Shown here: one piece after another, positions 9,449-19,229 of the stretch | How the letters are laid out: each line of letters begins with the position of its first letter | How positions within the stretch are numbered: position 1 is the stretch's first letter | From: Stenotrophomonas ginsengisoli | Lineage (GTDB): Bacteria > Pseudomonadota > Gammaproteobacteria > Xanthomonadales > Xanthomonadaceae | Assembly (NCBI RefSeq): GCF_001431485.1 | Contig: NZ_LDJM01000008.1 | Span: 1-64,000, forward strand | Direction: 5' to 3' | DNA length: 64,000 bases | Made by a program: the position numbers and the translations under genes | The notes under the pieces: generated by a model | What the model was told of the DNA's origin: nothing | The model's input: the letters and a program-made list of their open reading frames with translations, nothing else | Database searches by the model: none

Positions 9449-10135
9449 TTACTCGGCAGCGGTCTCGGCCGGGGCCTGGGTGGCCTCGGTGGTGATGCGC
9501 AGCTTCACTTCGTCGCTGACGTTGGGGGCATAGGCGCCAACGCCGAAGTCGGTGCGCTTGATGGTGGTGGTGGCATCAAAACCGACTGCCGGCACCTTCA
9601 TCATCGGGTGCTCGCCGGCGCCGTTGACGGTGACATCCAGCACCACCGGCTTGGTCTGGTCCTTGATTGTCAGGTCACCGGTGACGGTCAGCTTGTTGGT
9701 GCCGGCTGCTTCGACCTTGGTGCTCTTGAAGGTGGCCACCGGGAAGGTGGCGGCATCGAAGAAATCGGCGCTGCGCAGGTGCTCGTCGAACTTGGCGGTG
9801 AAGCTGTTCAGGCCCGACAGCGGCAGGGTCACTTCCACGCTGGACTGGCTCACGTCATCGGCGTTGTAGACCAGGGTGCCGTCCACGGTGCCGAAGTGGG
9901 CGGTCGGGTTGGAGAAGGACATGTGGTTCCACTGCGCCAGCACGTCGGTGTGGGTCGGGTCCAGCTTGTAGGTGCCCGAGGCCACGGCGATGGCAGCCAC
10001 TTCCGGCGCGGCCGGGGCGGCTTCGGTGGTGGCAGCCGGGGCGGTGGTGTCGGCCGGGGCCGGGGCCTGCTGGGCACAAGCGGCCAGCACGGCAGCCAGG
10101 GACAACGGGAGCAGCAGCTTGGTAGCGGTATTCAT
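9449..10135 (-). CDS. yceI: YceI-family lipid-binding lipoprotein
   Basis: A 228-residue protein with a lipobox L-A-A-C (Cys near 19), an Ala/Pro/Thr-rich linker to about residue 50, and a YceI lipocalin-like domain. Family landmarks visible are Y-K-L-D-P-T-H-T, S-A-D-F-F-D-A-A-T-F-P, G-D-L-T-I-K-D-Q-T-K-P-V and I-K-R-T-D-F-G-V-G-A-Y. YceI proteins bind isoprenoid-like ligands in the periplasm; here a lipid anchor is predicted. The start at 10135 has a GAGGAA site; 19 in-frame upstream codons lack one. It is followed by a terminator, and a decayed copy of its 3' end lies at 7298-7380. Confidence 0.9.
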   Translation of the reverse strand: MNTATKLLLPLSLAAVLAACAQQAPAPADTTAPAATTEAAPAAPEVAAIAVASGTYKLDPTHTDVLAQWNHMSFSNPTAHFGTVDGTLVYNADDVSQSSVEVTLPLSGLNSFTAKFDEHLRSADFFDAATFPVATFKSTKVEAAGTNKLTVTGDLTIKDQTKPVVLDVTVNGAGEHPMMKVPAVGFDATTTIKRTDFGVGAYAPNVSDEVKLRITTEATQAPAETAAE

Positions 10136-10191
10136 GCGGATTTCCTCGGGCGTGAAAGAAGGGACGAACCAGGGCGACAACGCCGGCGGCA

Positions 10192-10782
10192 TCAGAGGAT
10201 GCGCGCGGCCTCGTCGAAGGACAGTCGCGGCGAACGCGGGAACAGGCCCTGGTCGCTGGGATAGCCCAGGTTGACCAGGAAATTGCTGACGATGCTGGTG
10301 CCGGCGAAGAACTCGGCATCGACCTTGGCGTGGTCAAACCCGCCCATCGGGCCGGCGGCCAGGCCCAGCGCGCGCGCGGCCATGATCAGGTAGGCACCCT
10401 GCAGGCTGCCGTTGAGCAGGGCCGGCTGGCGGCGCCCTTCCTGCGGGCCGTCAAACCAGCTGCGCGCATCGGTATGCGGGAACAGGTAGGGCAGCTTGTC
10501 GTGGAAATCCAGGTCGTGGCCGACGATCACGGTGACCGGCGCGGCCAGGGTCTTGGCCAGGTTGCCGGCATCCAGGGCCGGGGCCAGGCGCGCCTTGCCC
10601 TGTTCGCTGGTGATGAACACAAAGCGCGCCGGGGTGGTGTTGGCCGCGGTCGGGCCGTACTTGGTCAGCTCGTAGAGCTGGTGCAGGGTCGCCTCGGACA
10701 CGGGGGTGTCGGCGAAGGCATTGGCGGTACGGGCGGTGCGGAACAACTGGTCCAGAACGTCATCAGACAGGATGGCAGACAT
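10192..10782 (-). CDS. RutE/HadB-like malonic semialdehyde reductase (nitroreductase family)
   Basis: A 196-residue FMN-dependent nitroreductase-family enzyme. The FMN-contacting N-terminal R-T-A-R-T-A-N-A-F pattern, [14 protein letters not shown] and the C-terminal [10 protein letters not shown] match RutE-type reductases in both order and length (E. coli RutE is 196 residues). RutE reduces malonic semialdehyde to 3-hydroxypropionate. No other rut genes are present, so it may act on other aldehydes or quinones. The start at 10782 has an AAGGGG site. yceI follows after 56 bases in the same direction and may share a transcript. Confidence 0.82.
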   Translation of the reverse strand: MSAILSDDVLDQLFRTARTANAFADTPVSEATLHQLYELTKYGPTAANTTPARFVFITSEQGKARLAPALDAGNLAKTLAAPVTVIVGHDLDFHDKLPYLFPHTDARSWFDGPQEGRRQPALLNGSLQGAYLIMAARALGLAAGPMGGFDHAKVDAEFFAGTSIVSNFLVNLGYPSDQGLFPRSPRLSFDEAARIL

Positions 10783-10925
10783 CGAACAACCCCTTGCTAA
10801 GGAAATGTGGCGTGTGGGCGGCGAGGTGCCGCGAAAAACAGTCACAATGGCCAGGCCAAGCCGGCAGTGTAGACGTACACCAGCAGTGGAACACCCGGCA
10901 AAACCGGAACGGATTACCAATAAAA

Positions 10926-11885
10926 GTGCAACGATCGAGCCCGATCCACGCCATTACCGATGGACGCGCCGGCAATGTCCGCCAGGCCGTGGCGCTGGCC
11001 CGTGCCCTGCAGCCGGGTCCGGTCAGCCGCCTGGCCCTGCAGCCGCGCGCGCCCTGGCGCTGGGCCGCGCCGCGCCAGTTGCCCGGGGCCGAACGCGCCT
11101 ACGGCAGTGACTTTGCCAACCTGCTTGAACACGCCCCGGCGCTGGCCATCGGCTGTGGCCGCCAGGCCGCACTGGCCCTGCGCCAGCTGCGTGCCCGCGG
11201 CAGTGCGGTGGTGCAGATCCTCAACCCGCGCATCAACCCGCGCCACTGGGACCTGGTCATCACCCCGGAGCACGACAACCTGCGCGGGGCCAACGTGCTC
11301 AGCCTGCAAGGCAGCCTGAACCCGGTCAACGACGAGTGGCTGGCCTGGGGCCGGGCCGCGTTTGCCCATATCGGCCAGCTGCCCGGCCCGCGCACCGCGG
11401 TGCTGGTGGGCGGGCCGACCGACCATGCGCGTTGGGACGAGGCGGCGATGTCGGCCTGCTTTGCGCAGATCGCCGGCCAGGTCCGCGCCCAGGGCGGCAG
11501 CGTGCTGGCCACCACCTCGCGGCGGACCCCGCCGGCGGTGGCCCAGGCCATGCTGGCCGCCTTTGCCAACCTGCCGCGGGTGATCTGGAGCGATGGCGGC
11601 GACGGCACCAACCCGTATGCCGGCCTGCTCGGCTGGGCCGACCAGATCGTGGTCACCCCCGATTCGGTGAACCTGCTCTCCGAAGCCTGCGCCACCCGCG
11701 CCCCGGTCTGCGTGCTGCTGCCCGGCAGCGCCCAGGGGCGGATGGCCCGGTTCCAGCGCAGCCTGCATGAACGCGGGCGTTTGCTGAACACACTGGCCGC
11801 CCTGGGTGACGGGCATCACACAATCGAGCCACTGCGCGAGACCGGACGCATTGCCGCCGAGGTCCGGGCCCGGCTGGGACGCTAG
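10926..11885 (+). CDS. ELM1/GtrOC1-family protein (mitochondrial-fission-ELM1-like)
   Basis: A 319-residue protein of the ELM1 (DUF1022) family. Landmarks are I-T-D-G-R-A-G-N near the start, [16 protein letters not shown], the S-R-R-T-P segment, [11 protein letters not shown] and [16 protein letters not shown], which together suggest a glycosyltransferase-B-like fold, as predicted for the bacterial members. The biochemical role is not established. A GTG at 10926 is proposed as start, because family similarity begins there and the open frame upstream (to 10794) lies in the divergent promoter region; no strong ribosome site is seen, so this is uncertain. Confidence 0.8.
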   Translation: MQRSSPIHAITDGRAGNVRQAVALARALQPGPVSRLALQPRAPWRWAAPRQLPGAERAYGSDFANLLEHAPALAIGCGRQAALALRQLRARGSAVVQILNPRINPRHWDLVITPEHDNLRGANVLSLQGSLNPVNDEWLAWGRAAFAHIGQLPGPRTAVLVGGPTDHARWDEAAMSACFAQIAGQVRAQGGSVLATTSRRTPPAVAQAMLAAFANLPRVIWSDGGDGTNPYAGLLGWADQIVVTPDSVNLLSEACATRAPVCVLLPGSAQGRMARFQRSLHERGRLLNTLAALGDGHHTIEPLRETGRIAAEVRARLGR

Positions 11886-11919
11886 ACTGCCCGGGCACAC
11901 AGCTACGGAAGGTTTGTCG

Positions 11920-12777
11920 ATGCCCCGAGTTCCCCCCCGGCCCGGACGCGGCCTGCTCACCCTTGCCCTGCTCGCCGTTGCCGGCCTGGCCCAGGCCCAG
12001 CAACCGGCCTGCACCCCGCGCTACCCGCCGCCGGAAACCATGGCCGCGATGTTCGACATGGCCAGCGTCACCAGCCAGCGCCTGGATGCGCTGGACGGGG
12101 TGGACGTGGCCATTGCCGCCCGTGGCGGCCAGGACCTGAGCAAGTACGGCCTGCGCCACAGCCACCTGGCCATCCTGCTGCGCGACGATGCGCAGCAATG
12201 GCAGGTCTACCACCTGCTCAACCGCTGCAAGGGCGATACCTCCCAGCTCTACCGCGAGGGCCTGGTCAACCTGCTGGGCGAATCGTCGGTGAGCAGCAAC
12301 CTGCGCGTGGGTATTCCCAGCGCCGAGGTGGCCAGCGCCCTGCGCCAGCTGCTGGCCGGTGATGCGCCGCTGGCCCATGCCCTGCACCAGCCGCGCTACA
12401 GCATGCTGGCCTGGCCCGGTGGCGATGACTACCAGAACTCCAACCAGTGGGTGCTGGAGATGCTGGCCGCGGCCATCGCCCACAGCCGCGACGGCAGCGT
12501 GCTCGATGCACGCAGCAAGACCCGGCACTGGCTCAAGGACAACGGCTACCTGCCCAGCCGCCTGCACATCGGCCTGGGCAAACGCCTGGGCGCACGCTTC
12601 TTCGTCGACAACGTGGCCGTGACCGACCACCCGGCCAGCGAACGCATTTCCGGCAACTACTCGGTGGTGACGGTGGAATCGGTGTTCAACTTCCTGCATG
12701 ACCAGCAAGTGCTGCAGCAGGAGCTGTCCATCCCGCACCGCCACCTGCCCTCCCCTGCACAAGGAACCACGCCATGA
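11920..12777 (+). CDS. DUF2145-domain exported protein
   Basis: A 285-residue protein with a signal peptide (cleavage near A-Q-A-Q-Q, about 27). The mature protein matches the DUF2145 pattern: a conserved R-H-S-H-L-A-I-L, W-x-V-Y-H-L-L-N-R-C-K, Y-x-E-G-L-V-N-L and a C-terminal V-T-V-E-S-V-F-N-F-L segment. The His, Cys and Asn residues resemble the arrangement of a papain/NlpC-like fold, but catalysis is not established. It is the first gene of a three-gene unit: its stop overlaps the start of the next gene (ATGA, 12774-12777). A weak GGAAGG site precedes the start. Confidence 0.75.
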   Translation: MPRVPPRPGRGLLTLALLAVAGLAQAQQPACTPRYPPPETMAAMFDMASVTSQRLDALDGVDVAIAARGGQDLSKYGLRHSHLAILLRDDAQQWQVYHLLNRCKGDTSQLYREGLVNLLGESSVSSNLRVGIPSAEVASALRQLLAGDAPLAHALHQPRYSMLAWPGGDDYQNSNQWVLEMLAAAIAHSRDGSVLDARSKTRHWLKDNGYLPSRLHIGLGKRLGARFFVDNVAVTDHPASERISGNYSVVTVESVFNFLHDQQVLQQELSIPHRHLPSPAQGTTP

Positions 12778-13325
12778 CCCTGCCCCGCACCCGCCTGCTC
12801 GGCGCCACCCTTGCCGCCAGCCTGCTGCTGGCCCCGCTGGCCCAGGCCGGCGACGAGATGACCGGCTCGCAGGCCTCCACCGTGCTGGCCGTGTACAGCC
12901 CGATGCTGGTGATCTCGATCCCGGTGATGCTGTCCACCGCCGTGGTCGGCGGTTCGATCAAGGCCTCGACGGCGGCCGCCAACCGCGCAGCGGCCCCGGA
13001 GATCAAGGCCGAGCAGGTCCCGGACATGGAAGTGAAGTCGATCAAGGAGCGCGAGGACGGCGGCCGCGAAGTGCTGCTGCAGGACCCGGCCAACCCGGAA
13101 AACACGGCCCAGCTGCAGTGGCCGGCCCGTGCCGATGACCCGGCCGGCAGCTTCCGCGTCGGCCAGAACGTGGCTTTCACCAGCAGCGAGGAAGGCAGTG
13201 GCTGGCTGCTGCGCGACGGCACGGCACAGGGCGATGCGCTGGCCTTCGTGCCCACCGGCCAGGCCCTGCTCAACAGCCACAGCGACACCCTGCAGCAGGC
13301 CACCGCGCCGGGCGGCCAGCCGTGA
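12774..13325 (+). CDS. Exported membrane-associated protein of unknown function (paralogue A)
   Basis: A 183-residue protein, unrecognised. It has a signal peptide (cleavage after A-Q-A, about 25), then S-Q-A-S-T-V-L, a hydrophobic stretch (about 38-60) that could span a membrane, and a C-terminal domain with D-G-G-R-E-V-L-L-Q-D-P-x-N-P-E-N, W-P-A-R-A-D-D-P and G-W-L-L-R-D. All these blocks recur in the next gene, so the pair arose by tandem duplication. It is translationally coupled to both neighbours (ATGA before, GTGA after), implying that the three products act together in the periplasm. Confidence 0.7.
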   Translation: MTLPRTRLLGATLAASLLLAPLAQAGDEMTGSQASTVLAVYSPMLVISIPVMLSTAVVGGSIKASTAAANRAAAPEIKAEQVPDMEVKSIKEREDGGREVLLQDPANPENTAQLQWPARADDPAGSFRVGQNVAFTSSEEGSGWLLRDGTAQGDALAFVPTGQALLNSHSDTLQQATAPGGQP

Positions 13326-13852
13326 GCCGGGCCCTGCGTGCGGGCCTGTGCGCTGCCGTGCTGGGGCTGGGCCTGGTGCCGCCGGCCAACGCCGGCATGG
13401 ACCGCCTGATCCTGACCCCGTCACAGGCCTCGGTGCTGGTCACCGGAGTCAGTGCGGTGATGGTGGTCTCCGGCCCGTTCTATGCCGCCTATGTGGGCGC
13501 GCGCAGTGCCTCCCGGGCCACCGGCCGGGCCCTGGACCGCGCCAGCGCCGATGCCGGCGACAAGACCGCCAGCCTGCCGCCGATGCGGGTGCAGCTGATC
13601 GAGGACACCGCCGACGGCGGCCGTGCTATCCACCTGCAGGACCCGCAAAACCCGGAAAACCAGGCCCTGGTGCAATGGCCGGCGCGCGCCGATGACCCCA
13701 CCGCCGGTTTCGCCGTGGACCAGCTGATCGCCTTCCAGCCCAGCAGCCAGGACACCGGCTGGCTGCTGCGCGATGCCAACGGCGATGGCCCGGCGCTGGC
13801 CTTCGTGCCGAGCATCGAAGCGGCGGCCAGCCAGCACAGCCAGGCACTGTAA
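13322..13852 (+). CDS. Exported membrane-associated protein of unknown function (paralogue B)
   Basis: A 176-residue paralogue of the preceding protein, starting at a GTG that overlaps the previous stop (GTGA, 13322-13325). It has a signal peptide ending near P-A-N-A-G, S-Q-A-S-V-L, a hydrophobic segment at about 38-58, then D-G-G-R-A-I-H-L-Q-D-P-Q-N-P-E-N, W-P-A-R-A-D-D-P and G-W-L-L-R-D. Divergence from paralogue A is considerable outside these blocks, so the duplication is not recent. No function can be assigned. An 8-bp hairpin (13865-13888) follows the stop but lacks a clear U-tract. Confidence 0.7.
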   Translation: MSRALRAGLCAAVLGLGLVPPANAGMDRLILTPSQASVLVTGVSAVMVVSGPFYAAYVGARSASRATGRALDRASADAGDKTASLPPMRVQLIEDTADGGRAIHLQDPQNPENQALVQWPARADDPTAGFAVDQLIAFQPSSQDTGWLLRDANGDGPALAFVPSIEAAASQHSQAL

Positions 13853-13926
13853 ACGCCGGTTTTTGGCCCCGGTAAAGCCGCCGGGGCCGATAATCCCCCA
13901 CTTCCCTGATTGACCCGACGAGCACG

Positions 13927-14493
13927 ATGTCCCTGCGTGATGCCCTGCTGTTTGCCCCGCTGCGCCAGCGCGACCTGCTGCTGGCGGTGCTGGCCATGGG
14001 TGTGGTCGTGCTCGGCTCCAACATCCTGGTGATGTACCCGATCAACGACTGGCTGACCTGGGGCGCGTTCTCCTACCCGGTGGCCTTCCTGGTCTCCAAC
14101 CTGGTCAACCGCCGCTTCGGACCCGAAGCCGCGCGCAAGGTGGCCTGGGCCGGCTTCGCCCTGGCCGTGCTGGCCTCGATCTGGCTGGCCAGCCCGCGCA
14201 TCGCCATCGGCTCGTGCCTGGCCTTCATTGCCTCCCAGCTGCTGGACATCGGCGTGTTCGACCGCCTGCGCCATGGCCGCTGGTGGCGTGCGCCGCTGGT
14301 GGCCAGCGTGTGTTCGGCCAGCCTGGACACGGCCATCTTCTGGAGCGTGTCCTTCGCCGGTGAGCCCTTGCCGTGGGTCAGCTGGGCCCTGGGCGACCTG
14401 GCGGTGAAGCTGGCCATTGCCGTGGGCCTGCTGCTGCCCTTCCGCATTGCCCTGTGGAAGCTGGCCGTACCCGGCAACCCGAGCGGGCGCTGA
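13927..14493 (+). CDS. VUT-family transporter (YhhQ-like queuosine precursor transporter)
   Basis: A 188-residue inner-membrane protein with about six hydrophobic segments. The sequences T-W-G-A-F-S-Y-P-V-A-F-L (near 40-51), N-R-R-F-G-P-E-A-A-R-K and Q-L-L-D-I-G-V-F-D-R-L-R are characteristic of the VUT/ECF-like family that includes YhhQ, which imports the queuosine precursors preQ0 and preQ1. The substrate is inferred from family resemblance. It is slightly shorter than E. coli YhhQ (221 residues), mainly at the C-terminus. It stands alone, convergent with glnE with only 4 bases between stop codons. Confidence 0.82.
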   Translation: MSLRDALLFAPLRQRDLLLAVLAMGVVVLGSNILVMYPINDWLTWGAFSYPVAFLVSNLVNRRFGPEAARKVAWAGFALAVLASIWLASPRIAIGSCLAFIASQLLDIGVFDRLRHGRWWRAPLVASVCSASLDTAIFWSVSFAGEPLPWVSWALGDLAVKLAIAVGLLLPFRIALWKLAVPGNPSGR

Positions 14494-14497
14494 GGCC

Positions 14498-17323
14498 TCA
14501 GCCGGCCACGTCCGGCGCCGCGTCGAACACCACCCCCACCTGCTGCCCGGCCTGGACGATGAGTTGTACCGCATCGTCGATGGCCTCATTGCGCACGGCC
14601 AGGCGCGGGCGCCGGTCCAGGGTGCAGGCCAGGCCACTGTCCAGCAGGGTGGCATGGGCCTGGTGCAGGGCCACCACCGTGCCCGGCGCAAACCAGCCGG
14701 CCTGGCCGAGGGCATCGATCAGCACCCGGCTGCTGGCGCTTTCCAGCAGGCCCGGATGGGTACTGGCCAGGGCCAGCACCCCGGCCTGGAGCAGGAACTC
14801 CAGGTCCACCACACCACCCGCGCCTTGTTTGAGATCCAGCCGCGCCGCATCGGAGCGGTCCAGTTCGGCACGCATGCGGCCGCGCATCTTGACCACATCC
14901 TCCACCAGCGCCGCGCGGTCACGCTCACGGCCCAGAGTCGCCGCGCGCACCGCACTGAAATCGGCCATCAGGCTGGCATCGCCGGCCACCGGGCGGGCCC
15001 GCACCAGGGCCTGGTGCTCCCAGGTCCAGGCACGCTCGCGCTGGTATTCGGTGTAGCTGGCCAGCGAGGACACCAGTGCCCCCTTGCCGCCATCCGGGCG
15101 CAGGCGCACATCGGTGTCATACAGGCGGCCACCGGCGGTGACCGCGCCGAGCAGGGACATCACCTTCTGCGCCAGACGGGCGTAGTAGCGCCCGGCATCC
15201 AGCGGGCGCTTGCCGTCACTGCCCTCGCAGCCCGCCGGCTGGTCATGCAGGAACACCAGATCCAGGTCCGAGCCGAAGCCCAGCTCGTTGCCACCCAGCG
15301 AGCCGTAGCCAATGATCGCAAAGCGCCCTCCGGCAATGACGCCGTGGGCGTGCTCGACCTCGGCCAGGGCCATGCGGTAGACCACATCCACCACCGCGTC
15401 GGCCAGCTGGGCCAGCTGACCGGTGCAGGCAATGGCGTCCTGGCGGCCGTCATGGAAGGCCAGGGCCATGCGGAAGCTCAGGGCCAGGCGGGTTTCGTTC
15501 AAGGCCCGCAACGCCCCTTCCGGGTCATCGATCTGCAGGGCCGCCGCACACGCGGCACTGACCGCTGCCGGCGGCGGGATCGGCCCGCCGACCCGGGTAT
15601 CAAGCAATTCGTCCAGCAGCAGCGGATAGGCCACCAGCCGCTCGGCCAGCAGCGCACTGCGCGAGAACACGTTGACCAGGCGCGACAGCGCACTGGGCTG
15701 CTCGTCGAGCAGGGCCAGGTAGGAGGTACGCCGGGCGATGGCCTGCAGCAGGCCGAGCACGCGCTTGAGTGCGGCATCGGCCTGGGCAGTGGCGGCAGCG
15801 GCCTGCAGCAGGGCCGGCAGGACCCGGTCCAGACGCGCCCGCGCCTGGTCGGACAACGACACCACCCCATGGCTGGCGGCAAATTCGCGCAAAGCCTGGT
15901 CGGCCCCCTGCGCATCGACAAAGCCGGCCTGTTCCAGTACCTGGGCATCGCCGCCCTCGGGCAGGCCACGCCAGTAGCTGGTCAGCGCATCCGGCGCGGC
16001 CTGGCCACGGCGCGGAGCCAGCAGGGCGGCAAATTCGCCGTTGACCAGGTCACGCACCGGCTGCCAGGCAGCCAGCAGGGCGTCCCAACCGGCATGGTCC
16101 AGGCCGATGGCGATGCGCTCACGGTCCAGCGCATCCTCGGGAAAACGATGGGTCTGCGCATCGCGCAGCATCTGCAGGCGGTTTTCCAGCACCCGCAGGT
16201 GGCGGTAGGCATCGAGCAGCTGCTGGCCGGTAACCGCGGCAATCTGGCCATTGGCCACCAGCGCGGCCAGCGCCGGCATCAGCCGCCGCTCGCGCAGGGC
16301 CGGCTCGCGGCCACCACGGATCAGCTGCAGCGACTGGGCCAGGAATTCGATCTCGCGGATGCCACCGGGGCCACGCTTGATGTCTTCACCCATGCCCTTG
16401 CGGGCCACCTCGGCATTGATCGCCGCCTTCATTTCGCGCAGGCCGTCCAGCGCGGTGAAATCCAGATAGCGGCGGTAGACGAACGGGCGCAACGTGGCCA
16501 GCCAGGTCTCGCCGGCATCGATGTCACCGGCCACCGCGCGCGCCTTGAGCCAGGCATAGCGCTCCCAGTCGCGGCCTTCGCGCTGGAAGTACAGGTCCAT
16601 GCCGGCAAACGACAACGCCACCCGGCCGGCACTGCCGAACGGGCGCAGGCGCAGGTCCACGCGGTGGCTGAAGCCATCCACGGTGGTGTCATCGAGCAGG
16701 CGCGCCAGGCGCTGGCCGAGGCGGGCGAAGTATTCCTCCGCAGCCAGTGCACGCGGGCCATCGCTCTCGCCCGCCTGCGGGTAGGCATAGACCAGGTCGA
16801 TGTCGGAGGAGAAGTTCAGTTCGCCGCCGCCCAGCTTGCCCAGGCCGAACACCACCAGCCGCTGCACGCTGCCGTCCTCGGCCCGCACCAGCCCATGGCG
16901 CTGGGCGAACTCGGCCTCCAGCACGGCCAGGGCCAGGCCCAGGCAGGTTTCGGCCAGCGCCGTGGCGCCGGCCAGGGTGTCCTCGACCCGGTCCAGGCCG
17001 GCGATGTCACGCCAGATCAGGCGGGTCGAGGCCGCGGTGCGGTAGCGGCGCAGCAGCACCGGCCATTCGGCGGGCTGGGCCGGGTCGAGCAAGGGCCGTT
17101 CGATCGGCGGACAGGCCTTGCTCAGCAAGGTGGAGAGCAGGGCCGGCTGGCGCAGCAGGGTGTCGGCGGCAAAGTCACTGACCACCAGCAGACGTTGCAG
17201 CAGGGCCAGCTGGGCGGCGTCCAGCGGCTGCGACAAGGCGGCCAGCACGGGTTCCAGACGCGCCAGCGCGCGTTCGAGGTGGGCCTGCAGGGCCGGCGAC
17301 AACGGGGCAGCAAAAGCAGTCAT
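14498..17323 (-). CDS. glnE: Bifunctional glutamine synthetase adenylyltransferase / adenylyl-removing enzyme
   Basis: A 941-residue enzyme, normal for GlnE. It attaches AMP to a tyrosine of glutamine synthetase or removes it by phosphorolysis, under control of PII protein and glutamine. Two nucleotidyltransferase domains are visible: [18 protein letters not shown] near 160-177 (de-adenylylation half) and [18 protein letters not shown] near 672 (adenylylation half), each followed by a helical domain. The start [10 protein letters not shown] at 17323 is preferred; an in-frame ATG three codons upstream (17332) is equally possible. A strong terminator lies in the 5' region on the same strand. 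Confidence 0.95.
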   Translation of the reverse strand: MTAFAAPLSPALQAHLERALARLEPVLAALSQPLDAAQLALLQRLLVVSDFAADTLLRQPALLSTLLSKACPPIERPLLDPAQPAEWPVLLRRYRTAASTRLIWRDIAGLDRVEDTLAGATALAETCLGLALAVLEAEFAQRHGLVRAEDGSVQRLVVFGLGKLGGGELNFSSDIDLVYAYPQAGESDGPRALAAEEYFARLGQRLARLLDDTTVDGFSHRVDLRLRPFGSAGRVALSFAGMDLYFQREGRDWERYAWLKARAVAGDIDAGETWLATLRPFVYRRYLDFTALDGLREMKAAINAEVARKGMGEDIKRGPGGIREIEFLAQSLQLIRGGREPALRERRLMPALAALVANGQIAAVTGQQLLDAYRHLRVLENRLQMLRDAQTHRFPEDALDRERIAIGLDHAGWDALLAAWQPVRDLVNGEFAALLAPRRGQAAPDALTSYWRGLPEGGDAQVLEQAGFVDAQGADQALREFAASHGVVSLSDQARARLDRVLPALLQAAAATAQADAALKRVLGLLQAIARRTSYLALLDEQPSALSRLVNVFSRSALLAERLVAYPLLLDELLDTRVGGPIPPPAAVSAACAAALQIDDPEGALRALNETRLALSFRMALAFHDGRQDAIACTGQLAQLADAVVDVVYRMALAEVEHAHGVIAGGRFAIIGYGSLGGNELGFGSDLDLVFLHDQPAGCEGSDGKRPLDAGRYYARLAQKVMSLLGAVTAGGRLYDTDVRLRPDGGKGALVSSLASYTEYQRERAWTWEHQALVRARPVAGDASLMADFSAVRAATLGRERDRAALVEDVVKMRGRMRAELDRSDAARLDLKQGAGGVVDLEFLLQAGVLALASTHPGLLESASSRVLIDALGQAGWFAPGTVVALHQAHATLLDSGLACTLDRRPRLAVRNEAIDDAVQLIVQAGQQVGVVFDAAPDVAG

Positions 17324-17374
17324 AACAGCCATTTGGCAGCGGGCGGGGGCGGATGGCGGCCGAAAGGCGGACAT

Positions 17375-17410
17375 AAAAAAGCCCGCTTGCAGCGAACTGC
17401 CAGCGGGCCC
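17375..17410 (-). terminator. Rho-independent terminator in the glnE 5' region (attenuator or end of a small RNA)
   Basis: On the reverse strand GGCCCGCTGGCAGTTCGCTG continues to CAAGCGGGC and six T (17380-17375). The arms GCCCGCT/AGCGGGC and CAG/CTG pair around a TTCG loop. It lies about 50 bases upstream of the glnE start and no leftward gene precedes it. It must therefore end either a glnE leader transcript or a separate small RNA arising from 17411-17600. The interval 17324-17637 shows no other coding feature. Confidence 0.75.
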
Positions 17411-17637
17411 TGCTCCCTCCCCCACGTCGGGATGCAGGGCGATCTTGTCTGGCTGTCAGGCAAGTTGCACGCTGCAGTGCAAAAAAAGCAATACCTGTCA
17501 CTTCGCCTTGATCTTGCATAGGCATATTCTGCTGGGCGACATATTCAGTAAAAACAATCGATTACACCAAGGTCGCACACCTCATCGGCGGTCATATGGC
17601 CGATAATCAATCCATCCCACACGATGTTGCATAGATC

Positions 17638-19152
17638 ATGTCTGAAGCCCGCATCCACAACGCGCGCATGCGCGATCTGGTCGTCTCTGCCGAGGCTGCC
17701 GCTGCCCTGATCCAGCCGGGCGAGACCGTCGCCATGAGCGGCTTCACCGGTTCGGGCTACCCGAAGGCGGTGCCGGTGGCGCTGGCCCAGCGCATCGAAA
17801 CCGCGCATTCGGCCGGCCAGGAATTCAAGATCAACCTGCTCACCGGTGCATCCACCGCGCCGGAGCTGGACGGTGCCCTGGCCAAGGCCGAAGGCCTGGC
17901 CCTGCGCATGCCGTTCCAGACCGACCCGGATGCCCGCAAGCGCATCAATGCCGGTGAGCTGGACTACATCGACATCCACCTGTCCCACGTTGCCCAGCAC
18001 GTGTGGTTCGGTTTCTACGGCGACATCGACACCGCCGTGGTCGAGGTCTCCTCGATCCTGGAAGACGGCTCGCTGGTGCCTTCCACCTCGGTGGGCAACA
18101 ACAAGACCTGGCTGGACCTGGCCAAGAAGGTGATCATCGAGGTCAACGACTGGCAGCCGGAAGACGTGCTGGGAATGCATGACGTGTACTACGGCACCGC
18201 CCTGCCGCCGCACCGCAAGCCGATCCCGCTGGTCAACGCCAATGACCGCATCGGCCAGACCACCCTGAAGGTGGACCCGTCCAAGATCGTGGCCGTGGTG
18301 CATACCCATGGCCCGGACCGCAACTCGCCGTTCAAGGCGATCGACAACGATTCCAAGCTGATCGCGGCCCACCTGATCGACTTCCTCAAGCACGAAGTGA
18401 GCAAGGGCCGCCTGCCGGCCAACCTGCTGCCGCTGCAGTCCGGCGTGGGCAACATCCCCAATGCCGTGCTCGCCGGCCTGGCCGAGAGCGGCTTCCGTGG
18501 CCTGACCGCCTTCACCGAGGTGATCCAGGACGGCATGCTGGACCTGCTCAAGAGCGGTGTGCTCGATTACGCCTCGTGCACCGGCTTCGCCCTGAGCCCG
18601 GAAGCCAACGAAGAGTTCAAGCACAACATCAAGTTCTACCGCGAGCGCATCATCATGCGCACCCAGGAAATCTCCAACCATCCGGAACTGGTGCGTCGCC
18701 TGGGCTGCATCGGCATGAACGGCATGATCGAGGCCGACCTGTACGGCAACGTCAACTCCACCCACGTGATGGGCAGCCGCATCATGAACGGCATCGGCGG
18801 TTCGGGCGACTTCACCCGCAACGGCTTCCTGTCCACCTTCCTGAGCCCGTCGCTGGCCAAGGGCGGCGACATCTCGGCCATCGTGCCGATGGTCAGCCAC
18901 GTGGACCACACCGAGCACGACGTGTCGATCATCGTCACCGAGCAGGGTCTGGCCGACCTGCGTGGCCTGGCACCGCGCAAGCGGGCCCGCGTGGTCATCG
19001 ACAACTGCGCCCACCCGGACTTCCGCGATGCACTGAACGACTACTTCGAGCGTGCGATGCGTGATGGCTACGGCCGCCACACCCCACACCTGCTGGACGA
19101 GTCGCTGTCCTGGCACCAGCGCTACATCAAGACCGGCTCGATGAAGCCGTAA
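17638..19152 (+). CDS. Acetyl-CoA hydrolase/transferase family: succinyl-CoA:acetate (or CoA) transferase
   Basis: A 504-residue class I CoA-transferase. The G-S-G-Y-P-K loop near residue 40, F-T-E-V-I-Q-D-G with catalytic Glu294 and the G-G-S-G-D-F-T-R-N glycine-rich segment near 385 match the succinate CoA-transferase branch (AarC/Cat1/SCACT). In AarC of Acetobacter the nucleophile is also Glu294, a position match that strengthens the call. It would exchange CoA between succinyl-CoA and acetate in the cytosol, feeding acetate into the TCA cycle. It is monocistronic, with an inverted repeat (19183-19209) after the stop. Confidence 0.92.
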   Translation: MSEARIHNARMRDLVVSAEAAAALIQPGETVAMSGFTGSGYPKAVPVALAQRIETAHSAGQEFKINLLTGASTAPELDGALAKAEGLALRMPFQTDPDARKRINAGELDYIDIHLSHVAQHVWFGFYGDIDTAVVEVSSILEDGSLVPSTSVGNNKTWLDLAKKVIIEVNDWQPEDVLGMHDVYYGTALPPHRKPIPLVNANDRIGQTTLKVDPSKIVAVVHTHGPDRNSPFKAIDNDSKLIAAHLIDFLKHEVSKGRLPANLLPLQSGVGNIPNAVLAGLAESGFRGLTAFTEVIQDGMLDLLKSGVLDYASCTGFALSPEANEEFKHNIKFYRERIIMRTQEISNHPELVRRLGCIGMNGMIEADLYGNVNSTHVMGSRIMNGIGGSGDFTRNGFLSTFLSPSLAKGGDISAIVPMVSHVDHTEHDVSIIVTEQGLADLRGLAPRKRARVVIDNCAHPDFRDALNDYFERAMRDGYGRHTPHLLDESLSWHQRYIKTGSMKP

Positions 19153-19182
19153 TTGATCACGCGCCTGCGCTGATGCAACACC

Positions 19183-19209
19183 ACAACGCCCGGCATTGCC
19201 GGGCGTTGT
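19183..19209. terminator. Inverted repeat, probable bidirectional terminator
   Basis: ACAACGCCCGGC-ATT-GCCGGGCGTTGT is a perfect 12-bp stem with a 3-base loop, lying between the convergent CoA-transferase and the small exported-protein gene. The T-run is weak (TTGTGCGTTT), so termination strength is uncertain. Confidence 0.7.
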
Positions 19210-19229
19210 GCGTTTGAACACCGATGCGC

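Noticed and set aside
13853..13926. preQ1 riboswitch in front of the VUT transporter
   Set aside because: Only an 8-bp GC hairpin (13865-13888) is visible; no preQ1 aptamer pseudoknot pattern could be recognised.
14417..17521. A 1034-codon open frame antisense to glnE
   Set aside because: Shadow of glnE codon usage; low-complexity Gln/Gly/His translation and no ribosome site or signal.
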